Below, piece by piece: positions 1 to 5,566 of a stretch of DNA of 5,566 nucleotides. This DNA is from Pedosphaera sp. GTDB taxonomy: Bacteria > Verrucomicrobiota > Verrucomicrobiia > Limisphaerales > SIAT01. Below the pieces are notes generated by a model that was given only the letters and a program-made list of their open reading frames with translations, did no database searches and was not told where the DNA came from. The position numbers were made by a program, and so were the translations under genes. The stretch is from the NCBI GenBank assembly GCA_009691645.1, contig SIAT01000126.1:1-5566 (forward strand), given 5' to 3'. The first letter of the stretch is position 1. Every line of letters starts with the position of its first letter.

Positions 1-116
1 GCTGCGGCGCAGGCCGCTGCCCAGTCGAGCGCGTCCAGCAGTGCCATTTTAACGCCGGCCATCATTTCCGGCGCTTCGACTCCTGCCGCGACTGCTTCGC
101 AAGCCTCGCAGCGCAT
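1..116 (-). CDS. partial hypothetical protein, 3' end beyond the left edge
   Basis: I do not recognise this gene. On the minus strand an ATG at 116-114 opens a frame that stays open to the window edge, giving 38 residues that begin MRCEACEAVAAG and continue with an amphipathic, helix-like stretch containing LLDALDW. My hand count of codon-position GC is about 76/55/68 percent (positions 1/2/3), the usual pattern for a coding frame in a GC-rich genome. The in-frame codons between the helicase stop and this ATG show a flat pattern of about 62/62/59 percent, so coding probably begins near this ATG. A GGAG sits 4 nt before the ATG, a slightly short ribosome-binding spacing. The gene would lie about 100 bp downstream of the helicase on the same strand. 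The CxxC at residues 3-6 could bind a metal, but this is a guess. The opposite strand has a competing Ala/Ser-rich open frame (1-165), which I rate lower. Confidence 0.35.
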   Translation of the reverse strand, partial: MRCEACEAVAAGVEAPEMMAGVKMALLDALDWAAACAA

Positions 117-156
117 CGCGCTCCGCGCCAACGGATCCGGGGTGGCCGCTTCTGAT

Positions 157-190
157 ACGAAGTAGCTTCCGCTTCGTTCCCACGGAACGG
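157..190. other. two overlapping, mutually exclusive hairpins in the helicase 3' spacer
   Basis: ACGAAG (157-162) pairs with CTTCGT (172-177) across a 9-nt loop. CGTTCC (175-180) pairs with GGAACG (184-189) across a 3-nt loop, with a possible G-T pair at 174/190. The two stems share bases 174-177, so only one can form fully. They lie just beyond the helicase stop. Neither is followed by a T-run on the helicase strand, so a classical intrinsic terminator is not shown. They could help 3'-end formation or belong to a dispersed repeat. A small perfect palindrome, GAAACGTTTC, lies between them and the helicase stop at 204-213. Confidence 0.35.
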
Positions 191-218
191 CTTCAATTTC
201 TCCGAAACGTTTCCGGCT

Positions 219-2768
219 TCAGTGTCTTCGCAGCACGAGCCGATGTTCCATTCGCCGCGTCTGGCTGTGTTCGAGCGGCGGCAGTTCCGTGAGCGTGGGC
301 GATTCCGTCTCCTTTAAAATCCGTTTCGCAAGCGCCTGAAGCCCCGTCCAGCGCGGCCAGTCCAGCACCGGCGCGTGACTGATTTGCCGCAGATGACTGC
401 GCCACTCGATGATTGCGCGATCGATGTCGCCCGCGCCGAGAATCTCCGTGACCCACGCATGTTTCGCGGCGGGGTTCTTGTGCGCAGCGGCGACCACCGA
501 TTCGGCTCCGCTGCCGTACTGCGGCGGCAGGCCATTCTCGAGGTAGCCGGGAATGTTCTCCGAGCCGAAGCACTGCTGACTCGCGCGCGCGAGCCGGCCG
601 CCCCAGCGATCTTCCGCGCCGCAAAAGCGGAAACCGCCGTTGAGGTTCGCGAGATCGTAAATCAGTTCGTCGAGCGGATAACGTTTCTCCTCCAGCGCCG
701 CGGCGATGGCGAGACCGTCGCCGCCGTGGAAGAAGCTCACGATGCGCCCGCGCGTCGTCGGCACACCCGCGGCATCCACCAAACCGAGTCGCCGCCAGAG
801 CAGCGCCACGCCGGCGGTGGTGGACAGCTTTTGGCAGACGGGCACGAGCGTGCAGCGCGCGCAGTCGGACGGCGTCACCTCGCGCGTGGGCGGATTCCAA
901 AGCGCGATTCCGTGGGCATCCACCGGCACGCGGAGTGTCTGTTCCGCGAGACTCACCAGTGCGGTAATCTTGTTGGGATGATCCACGAAGCGATCGATCG
1001 ACAGCCGTTGCGCCGCCATCTTCTGTTCGATGAGCGGGACAATCTTTTCCTGCCACGCCGCGAGCGGCGCATTGCGTCCGGTCCAGTTCGTGAGCCGTCG
1101 CACCCACTTGGCGAGCACCAGCGAACCATCGTTCAATTTCTCGGCGACCGTCACGGAACGGCCGTAAATCTTGCCCGCCGCATCTTCGCGCAACACGGCC
1201 AAGCTGCCTGTGCTAATTTTCTCCAGCGCAGATGGCTCGGATGAAACCGGCGCGAGCGCAATTTCAGATCCTGTGTGACTCGTCTCACTGGGGTTCGGTG
1301 AAGCGATTTTCCAAATGTCGCGCAGCGGTTTCTCAATCGCAGCGGGGATCGGCTGCCATTCACCGCGGCTGTTGAGCAGCTCGCGCACGCGCTGGCGCAC
1401 GTGCCGCGCCCGCTCGGCGTCGGTCTTCAGATTGCACGGCGCATCAGGATTCTTGATCGCTTCCTCGACGCCCAACGGGATGGGCTTTGTCGTGAAAAGC
1501 CGTTGCTGAACACGCGCCGCCTCGGCGAAGGGTTCGCGGCCCGCTTCGGCCGCGGCACTCATGATGCCGAGCAGCGCGCCCCAATCCACCATGCCGCTGC
1601 GACTGAGGTGGCAGGGGAATCCGTCGCGCAGGCGAAGCTCATTAGCGCTGACGAGAACGTAGCCCGTTTTGTCCAAGCCACGCCGGCCGGCACGCCCGAA
1701 CATTTGCAGGACTTCGTCCGCGCGCAACGGAAACTCGCGTCCATCGCGCCGGTACGAATCCCCCGCCAAAGCCACACTGCGGAGGGAGAAATTGATCCCG
1801 GCGGCGAGGCCCATCGTCGCGACGACCGCGCGGAGCTGGCCGGCCTTGGCGAGTGGCTCGATGACGCCCGCGCGCGCGGCGTAGCTGAGGCCGCTGTGGT
1901 GATACGTCACGCGGTTGCGGAGCATCCGGGCGAGATGTTCACCGACGATCTTTTTCTGATCGGACGAAAGAATGAGCGGCGTGGGGGGAGGTAATTGGCG
2001 CGCCAGTTCGGCGGCGAGCGATTCCGTGTTTGCACGCCTCGGCGCGAAGAGGAGCACGGGGCCGAGATTTTCCGCGAGCGCCTTCGCGACGAGACGCGGC
2101 CAGTAGCCGCGGATTTCGGTCGGCACATGAAAGTTCAGATTGTCCGCCCAAACTTCCTCGAGCGGCACAGGGCGTTCCTCGTGCCGGATGAGCGTGGCGC
2201 GGCGGCCGAGGCGCTGGAGCCATTTCACCACGTCGTGCGGGTTGCCGACACTGCCGCTCAGCAGAAGCAACTGCGTCTGCGGTGGCGCGAGCGCGAGCGC
2301 CAGTTCGTAATTCAGGCCGCGGTCGGGATCCCCGAGCATCTGGTATTCGTCCACGATGAGCAGTGCCGGCCCGTCGCCTTTGATGAGTCGGCTCTTCTGC
2401 GTCTCCAGCGTGGCGATGATCACGGGAGCATTGAGATTTTCGGAGAGATCGCCGGTGGCGATCCCGACCTCCCAGCCGCGCGCCCGCCATTCGGCGAGTT
2501 TGTCATTGGCCAACGCGCGCGTGGGCACGGTGTAAATGGCCTGACTGCGCGATTTGCCGTGATCGGACCAAAGCTCGAAGATGAGCGTTTTACCCGCGCC
2601 AGTCGGGGCGTGGATCACGACGTCGCGGCCTTCGCGCAGGGCGGTCACGGCCTGCTGCTGCCAGAGATCGGGCACGATGCCGCTCGGGCGCGCGGTGCTG
2701 TTAGCGGGTTTGGGATTATGCGACTCAGTGGCCACGTCGGTACGATACGGGGAATGCGTGGTGCTCAC
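219..2768 (-). CDS. Ski2/HelY-like DEAD/DEAH-box superfamily 2 helicase
   Basis: This is a complete 849-residue ATP-dependent nucleic-acid helicase, predicted cytosolic and probably acting on RNA by analogy with the Ski2 family. Seen motifs: Walker A APTGAGKT (54-61), motif Ia VPTRALANDK (81-90), motif II DEYQ (140-143) inside VDEYQMLGDPDRG, motif III SGS (171-173), motif IV LLFAPRR (239-245), HHSGL (290-294), motif V VVATMGLAAGINF (315-327) and motif VI QMFGRAGRRG (355-364). The DRG after motif II, the HHSGL and the motif V/VI context fit Ski2-type helicases. A winged-helix-like segment follows at about 653-705 (WRRLGLVD ... TTRGRIVSFFH), resembling the C-terminal domain of Ski2, Mtr4 and HelY. 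Odd features: motif II is DEYQ rather than DEVH, motif III is SGS rather than SAT, and C636, C639 and C645 form CxxC-x5-C. The start is GTG with no clear Shine-Dalgarno sequence, but no better upstream start is visible. Divergent from the tRNA gene. The exact substrate is unknown. Confidence 0.93.
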   Translation of the reverse strand: MSTTHSPYRTDVATESHNPKPANSTARPSGIVPDLWQQQAVTALREGRDVVIHAPTGAGKTLIFELWSDHGKSRSQAIYTVPTRALANDKLAEWRARGWEVGIATGDLSENLNAPVIIATLETQKSRLIKGDGPALLIVDEYQMLGDPDRGLNYELALALAPPQTQLLLLSGSVGNPHDVVKWLQRLGRRATLIRHEERPVPLEEVWADNLNFHVPTEIRGYWPRLVAKALAENLGPVLLFAPRRANTESLAAELARQLPPPTPLILSSDQKKIVGEHLARMLRNRVTYHHSGLSYAARAGVIEPLAKAGQLRAVVATMGLAAGINFSLRSVALAGDSYRRDGREFPLRADEVLQMFGRAGRRGLDKTGYVLVSANELRLRDGFPCHLSRSGMVDWGALLGIMSAAAEAGREPFAEAARVQQRLFTTKPIPLGVEEAIKNPDAPCNLKTDAERARHVRQRVRELLNSRGEWQPIPAAIEKPLRDIWKIASPNPSETSHTGSEIALAPVSSEPSALEKISTGSLAVLREDAAGKIYGRSVTVAEKLNDGSLVLAKWVRRLTNWTGRNAPLAAWQEKIVPLIEQKMAAQRLSIDRFVDHPNKITALVSLAEQTLRVPVDAHGIALWNPPTREVTPSDCARCTLVPVCQKLSTTAGVALLWRRLGLVDAAGVPTTRGRIVSFFHGGDGLAIAAALEEKRYPLDELIYDLANLNGGFRFCGAEDRWGGRLARASQQCFGSENIPGYLENGLPPQYGSGAESVVAAAHKNPAAKHAWVTEILGAGDIDRAIIEWRSHLRQISHAPVLDWPRWTGLQALAKRILKETESPTLTELPPLEHSQTRRMEHRLVLRRH

Positions 2769-2831
2769 AAAAGGTTTTGCGCGGAGACTGCGGCTCCAGT
2801 AACTTGGCCGCGCCGTTTAGTTCTCGGTTGT

Positions 2832-2918
2832 GCCGGCGTGGCGGAATTGGCAGACGCGCTAGACTCAAAATCTTGTACTCGAAAGGGTGTGTGGGTTCGA
2901 CCCCCTCCGCCGGCACCA
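2832..2918 (+). tRNA. tRNA-Leu (anticodon CAA)
   Basis: An 87-nt class II tRNA with encoded CCA. The acceptor GCCGGCG (2832-2838) pairs fully with CGCCGGC (2908-2914), followed by discriminator A and CCA (2916-2918). The D-arm carries GCG/CGC and the TTGG of the D-loop. The anticodon stem is CTAGA/TCTTG with loop CTCAAAA, placing anticodon CAA at 2866-2868, which reads UUG leucine codons. The long variable arm ACTC-GAAA-GGGT (2877-2888), with one G-T pair, is typical of tRNA-Leu. The T-loop is TTCGACC (2896-2902). There is one T-T mismatch in the anticodon stem (2860/2874) and one in the T-stem (2892/2906). All other pairs are good, so I take the gene as functional. Confidence 0.97.
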
Positions 2919-3070
2919 GGAAGAGGCAGTGAAGACGGTCCTCGCGCAGGCGGAGCTGCTATGTGCCGAGTGGGTGTGAGCGCGCCCGTTCCACGGCCCC
3001 GGCCGGATTCGACTGGGTTCTGCTCGGCCCCGCTCCTTTGGCATCCAAAGCCCCGTGGGACTGCGTTCCC
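2919..3070. other. GC-rich intergenic stretch with small palindromes, no gene seen
   Basis: Between the tRNA and the ParB-like remnant I find no convincing coding frame on either strand. The stretch contains a perfect 6-bp hairpin, CTTTGG-CAT-CCAAAG (3036-3050), and several short C/G-rich inverted segments. There is no T-run that would mark a terminator for the tRNA. It could be a dispersed intergenic repeat, but only one copy is visible here. Confidence 0.3.
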
Positions 3071-3205
3071 TCAACGGATCCGGTGGCCTCGGGCGAGATT
3101 CATGGACAGGACGTATTCGAGCGCATCGCACCCTTTGTATTGCTCAAACTGGGGATCAATTCCCGCAATCTCACACGCCTCATAGCGGTGTCTGCCATCG
3201 AGGAT
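3071..3205 (-). pseudogene. remnant of a ParB-like N-terminal (ParB/Srx fold) domain
   Basis: The minus strand encodes 44 residues without a start codon, from codon ATC at 3205-3203 to a TGA at 3073-3071. They begin ILDGRHRYEAC, continue EIAGIDPQFEQYKG, then ALEYVLSMNLARGHR. This matches the core of the ParB-like nuclease domain: the (I)LDGRHRY box, the AG(I/V)xPxF strand and the (Y)V(L/V)SxNLxRxH helix, as I recall the family. A TAA stop lies directly before ILDG, and the upstream codons do not resemble the rest of the domain, so the N-terminal half is missing. Downstream, homology stops at the TGA two codons after GHR. A full ParB-like protein would be several times longer. The ILDG end coincides with the 14-bp repeat at 3205-3218. 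I see it as gene debris beside the tRNA; a frameshifted but still translated protein is unlikely. Confidence 0.6.
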
Positions 3206-3218
3206 TTACTGATAGGAA
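3205..3218. repeat. 14-bp direct repeat, copy 1 (downstream flank of the lyase gene)
   Basis: TTTACTGATAGGAA is identical, in the same orientation, to 5378-5391. This copy lies 60 bp beyond the lyase stop and abuts the first codon of the ParB-like remnant. Read on the minus strand, both copies are also followed by CTCGATG after a few bases, so similarity extends slightly with small gaps. Confidence 0.7.
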
Positions 3219-3278
3219 CTACTGAGCCGCATTATGGAAGATGCCAAGGAAAGGGGCAATGGGACGCCGGAATGTGCT

Positions 3279-5366
3279 TTACTTGGTGGGTGGCGTACAC
3301 TTCACGCCGGTCTTTGTGAACGCGACGCTCCATGCGCCTCCCGTCGTTCCCACTTTGACCTGAAGACCATCTCCAGGAGGGACTTCCACGCTCGTGACGT
3401 AGTCGCCGCGACCACTCAGATCATACACGGCCACGAACTGGGCCTGCTGACCCTGCACCCGACGAACCAGGCACGGTACGAGCATATTAATATAGTGGCC
3501 GATTCCCTTGCAGGTGAACAGCGTCTCCTGCGACGGGCCGGCGATCCACATTCGCAGCTTCGCTTTGTCCGGAGTGGCAGAGACGAAATCCCATTGAGTC
3601 GGTTTCGTGACAGTCCAACTCTTCCCCTCAGTCAGATGTTGATAGCCGTTGCGCTCGCCGGGCGAGGCGGTCATTCCCGGGCCAAGGTTTTCTACGGGCT
3701 GCAGCTTCTCTGAGATCGCATGCGCGACCCAGTCGATCTGCGTCGGCTTGTCGGCTGCCACGTCATAGACGTCGATCAGAATGTTGTCGGCCAGAAGCAA
3801 GTATCGGGTGAGCACAGAACCAGGGTAGGCGAGATCTGTCTGCGTCGCGCAGGCGGCGTATTGATCCTGAGGCTGGAACCACAGCGCTTTGCCAGTTGTT
3901 TTTGACTGGGTCTCTCCGCCAAGTGTCACCGTATTATGTGCCGCCGTCTCCTTGACCCACGTCTTGTATTCCTTATGGCTGTAAGTGAGGCGACCCGGAT
4001 CGAGCAACCACTCCCGGCCATTCGCATACACAACAATATTCAGCTTGTCGAAGTGACCGTGACCGCCACCATGCTCGCCGTAGTCGACCATGACACAGGT
4101 CGCGTTCGGACCGGATCCGCGACGCAAGGCGATGAGTCCCGCGTCGGGAAGATTGGCCGACGTCGTGTCGATGGCCGGTCCCCCCTTGGCGTCCGACCCG
4201 AGCAGTTCTTTCAGGCGGGCTTCGTTCCCCTGAGCAATCGCTCGCGCGAATCGCGGGTCGCCGTACAGCTTCCAGGCCCATTCGAAACTGCCGTTAAAAC
4301 TGCTGATGTGCCCGGAATCACTGTCATTGATGGCGGGGAACGTCCCGTTCGGATAGGCGTATCGCAAAGGGGCCAGAATCATCGCCTTGATTCGCGGATC
4401 TTCGTGCAGCGGAATGCCCATCCGCCGGCCCGCATCAATGATGTCCAGCATCGCCTGCAAGGCGTAGTTGTGATACGCCATCGAGCCTTCATACCAGAAT
4501 CCATTGTCACCCATCGATTTCTCGACCTGATACCGAAAGCCCCCCTTCATCGTCAGCACTTTTTCGACGAGCGCCTTGTCTCCGAGGACCGAGGCGATGC
4601 ACATCAAGCCCGCGTTGAACCAGGTCTGGTGATTGTTGATTCCCAAGTTGGCGAACAGCAGCGTGTCGGCAATGGGGCGGAACAGATCCTTTTCCACGTG
4701 TTCCCGCTGCGCGTCAGTCCAGACCTTGGAGGTCCGGGTGAGGTCGTATCCTTTGCAGAGATTGATCACTCCCACGGCTTCGTCGAGGCTCTGTGCATAG
4801 CGTCGTCCGCCAAGGTGGGCGAAAATTCCAGTCCGGCCCCAACGGTCATGACGCGGAGGGTAACCAGGATAGTCGTCCGCAAACTTCAACAGGATCCGCT
4901 GCGCCTCGCGAGCGTAGCGGTCATCACCGGTGTAGGCGTAGGCCCAGCCGAGTTCCATGGCGGCAATGTTCGCCCGGTCGTGCAGACGCGTCCGATATGC
5001 GGCCTTGATCCGCTCAGTCGTGTAGACCTTCTTGCAGATCGGGCAGACATGCTCGTCGAGATTCTTCGCTTGCAGATCGACGCCATGGTCGGGGCAGGCA
5101 TAGTAAAACGTCCAATCACCGGAACCCGTGGGGAGCGTGATGGGGTTCTTGAGCAATGCGTCCCCTTGAGCAACCGCCTCCTTTCGCAGCGCGGGGAACT
5201 CCGGTGAGTTTTTGCGTTTGGCAAGTTCCGCGGCGGTGATCGCCAGACGCGGAGGGGGATCGAACCGCGGTTCGTTGTCGGCAAACGCCGAACCGGTGGC
5301 GATGGGCGACAGCAACAGCCCCAGCACGAACAGACACGGAACACATCGCACAAACGGAGAACGCAT
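3279..5366 (-). CDS. secreted heparinase II/III-family polysaccharide lyase
   Basis: A 695-residue exported enzyme expected to cleave an acidic polysaccharide by beta-elimination outside the cytoplasm; the actual substrate (alginate, heparin-like or other uronate glycan) cannot be told from sequence. A signal peptide spans 1-29, with a basic start, the core FVLGLLL and a likely cut at AFA|D. An unusual segment follows with C91, H94, C108 and C111, spaced like a small zinc knuckle. The alpha/alpha-toroid region holds NNHQTW (244-249) and WYEGS (291-295). The beta-sandwich region starts near 405 and has HGHFD (436-440), LDPG (455-458) and AHNTV (476-480). By analogy with Pedobacter HepII, H246 and Y292 are likely catalytic, H436 likely neutralises the uronate, and H438, D456 and H477 could hold the structural zinc. 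The start is an ATG with AAAGGAA 7 nt upstream. The gene follows the DUF1501 gene on the same strand with a 117-bp gap. In the lines I counted GC was 53-60 percent, against 50-78 percent in the helicase. Confidence 0.9.
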   Translation of the reverse strand: MRSPFVRCVPCLFVLGLLLSPIATGSAFADNEPRFDPPPRLAITAAELAKRKNSPEFPALRKEAVAQGDALLKNPITLPTGSGDWTFYYACPDHGVDLQAKNLDEHVCPICKKVYTTERIKAAYRTRLHDRANIAAMELGWAYAYTGDDRYAREAQRILLKFADDYPGYPPRHDRWGRTGIFAHLGGRRYAQSLDEAVGVINLCKGYDLTRTSKVWTDAQREHVEKDLFRPIADTLLFANLGINNHQTWFNAGLMCIASVLGDKALVEKVLTMKGGFRYQVEKSMGDNGFWYEGSMAYHNYALQAMLDIIDAGRRMGIPLHEDPRIKAMILAPLRYAYPNGTFPAINDSDSGHISSFNGSFEWAWKLYGDPRFARAIAQGNEARLKELLGSDAKGGPAIDTTSANLPDAGLIALRRGSGPNATCVMVDYGEHGGGHGHFDKLNIVVYANGREWLLDPGRLTYSHKEYKTWVKETAAHNTVTLGGETQSKTTGKALWFQPQDQYAACATQTDLAYPGSVLTRYLLLADNILIDVYDVAADKPTQIDWVAHAISEKLQPVENLGPGMTASPGERNGYQHLTEGKSWTVTKPTQWDFVSATPDKAKLRMWIAGPSQETLFTCKGIGHYINMLVPCLVRRVQGQQAQFVAVYDLSGRGDYVTSVEVPPGDGLQVKVGTTGGAWSVAFTKTGVKCTPPTK

Positions 5367-5372
5367 CGAGTG

Positions 5373-5392
5373 ATTCCTTTACTGATAGGAAT
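5373..5392 (-). promoter_or_regulatory. lyase ribosome-binding site inside a small inverted repeat
   Basis: On the minus strand AAAGGAA (5380-5374) sits 7 nt before the ATG and is a good Shine-Dalgarno match. The leader also reads ATTCC, ten bases, GGAAT, so the GGA of the Shine-Dalgarno could pair in a weak 5-bp hairpin. Whether this limits translation is only inference; the stem is short and AT-rich. Confidence 0.55.
5378..5391. repeat. 14-bp direct repeat, copy 2 (upstream flank of the lyase gene)
   Basis: TTTACTGATAGGAA matches 3205-3218 exactly and lies in the leader of the lyase gene, overlapping the first bases of its ribosome-binding site. Together the copies bracket the whole lyase reading frame, about 2.17 kb apart. 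Confidence 0.7.
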
Positions 5393-5449
5393 TTACTTTC
5401 TGGACGCTCCGCGGTTCAGCATCCCTTTAGCCGCGCAGTCGGTCGGGCA

Positions 5450-5470
5450 TCGGCGGTCACAGACCGCCGA
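5450..5470. other. strong 9-bp palindrome (REP-like hairpin) between DUF1501 and the lyase
   Basis: TCGGCGGTC pairs perfectly with GACCGCCGA around a 3-nt loop (ACA). It starts 13 nt after the DUF1501 stop on the minus strand. No T-run follows on either strand, so it is not a classical intrinsic terminator. It could still stabilise the 3' end of the DUF1501 message or be a REP-type repeat. Only one copy is in the window. The rest of the 5387-5483 spacer shows no clear promoter. Confidence 0.6.
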
Positions 5471-5483
5471 CGCAAAGCCAGAA

Positions 5484-5566
5484 TCACGCGAGAATCGCCT
5501 TCGGCACCGAGCCGTAGACGTCCGTCAGGCGGAAGTCGCGGCCGGCGTAGCGGTAGGTGAGTTTCT
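5484..5566 (-). CDS. C-terminal end of a probable DUF1501 protein (partial)
   Basis: Only the last 26 residues and the TGA stop (5486-5484) are inside the window; the rest lies beyond the right edge. The tail reads KLTYRYAGRDFRLTDVYG and ends with PKAILA. As I remember them, DUF1501 proteins, which have a sulfatase-like alkaline phosphatase fold and are often exported, typically end in a (Y/F)(R/K)YxGRD(F/Y)RLTDVxGxVVxxLL pattern. In Planctomycetota and Verrucomicrobiota they usually follow a DUF1549/DUF1553 cytochrome-type gene, which would lie off the right edge if present. The frame is GC-rich like the helicase and unlike the lyase. A short tail is thin evidence, so another protein with a similar end cannot be excluded. 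Confidence 0.65.
   Translation of the reverse strand, partial: KLTYRYAGRDFRLTDVYGSVPKAILA

Noticed and set aside
1..165. Plus-strand open frame ending in TAG at 163-165, rich in Ala, Ser, Thr and Gln
   Set aside because: Its second codon position is about 74 percent GC, typical of a shadow frame, and the opposite strand gives a more protein-like reading. Not fully excluded.
2777..2805. Possible promoter for the tRNA: TTGCGC, 17 bp, TAACTT
   Set aside because: Only three of six bases match in each box; the spacing is good but the match is too weak to report as a feature.
2860..2906. T-T mismatches in the anticodon and T stems as a sign of a decayed tRNA
   Set aside because: All other pairs, the anticodon loop, variable arm, acceptor and CCA are intact, and similar tRNA-Leu sequences appear common, so decay is not supported.
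2725..3131. Minus-strand short frames overlapping the tRNA (containing RTHTPF-like or SNPHTLSSTRF-like peptides)
   Set aside because: These are the known false-protein readings of the reverse strand of tRNA-Leu genes.
1995..3185. Plus-strand 396-codon open frame
   Set aside because: It is antisense to the helicase and then runs straight through the tRNA gene; a shadow of GC-rich coding sequence.
3292..3308. GGCGT...ACGCC inverted repeat near the lyase 3' end as a terminator
   Set aside because: It lies inside the coding sequence before the stop and lacks a following T-run.
3936..5207. Plus-strand 423-codon open frame antisense to the lyase
   Set aside because: The minus strand encodes a full lyase with signal peptide and family motifs; this frame has no recognisable domain or start signal.
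3205..5391. A simple transposon insertion with 14-bp target-site duplications
   Set aside because: No terminal inverted repeats or transposase are seen, and the rest of the ParB domain is absent beyond the far repeat.

Overview
The window looks like a piece of chromosome, or a metagenomic contig, from a bacterium of the PVC superphylum (Verrucomicrobiota or Planctomycetota). The evidence is a GC-rich backbone, a secreted heparinase II/III-type polysaccharide lyase, and the C-terminal end of what looks like a DUF1501 protein, a family especially abundant in those phyla. I cannot fix the phylum from this window alone.

Layout from left to right. At 1-116 (minus) a short protein-like reading frame runs off the left edge. 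At 117-218 there is a non-coding spacer with two mutually exclusive hairpins. At 219-2768 (minus) lies a complete Ski2/HelY-like superfamily 2 helicase with altered motifs II and III and a CxxC-x5-C cysteine group. At 2832-2918 (plus) there is a complete tRNA-Leu(CAA) with encoded CCA, 63 bp from the divergent helicase start. Positions 2919-3278 hold no intact gene, but contain a 44-residue in-frame remnant of a ParB-like nuclease domain (3071-3205, minus). At 3279-5366 (minus) there is a complete exported polysaccharide lyase. At 5484-5566 (minus) is the 3' end of a probable DUF1501 gene, separated from the lyase by a spacer holding a strong 9-bp palindrome.

The genes do not form one obvious pathway. 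The helicase is a nucleic-acid enzyme standing alone or with the small left-edge frame. The lyase and the DUF1501 gene share strand and may belong to a polysaccharide-use or sulfatase-type neighbourhood of the kind common in PVC bacteria. The tRNA is an ordinary housekeeping gene.

The most notable signal is a perfect 14-bp direct repeat (TTTACTGATAGGAA) at 3205-3218 and 5378-5391, which brackets the lyase gene. The inner copy begins exactly where the ParB-like remnant begins. In the lines I counted, the lyase is also lower in GC than the helicase. Together this suggests that the lyase arrived by, or was rearranged through, a recombination event next to a tRNA, leaving gene debris. It is not a clean transposition, because the missing half of the ParB domain is not on the other side. 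I see no transposase, integrase, CRISPR array or clear novel multi-gene system.
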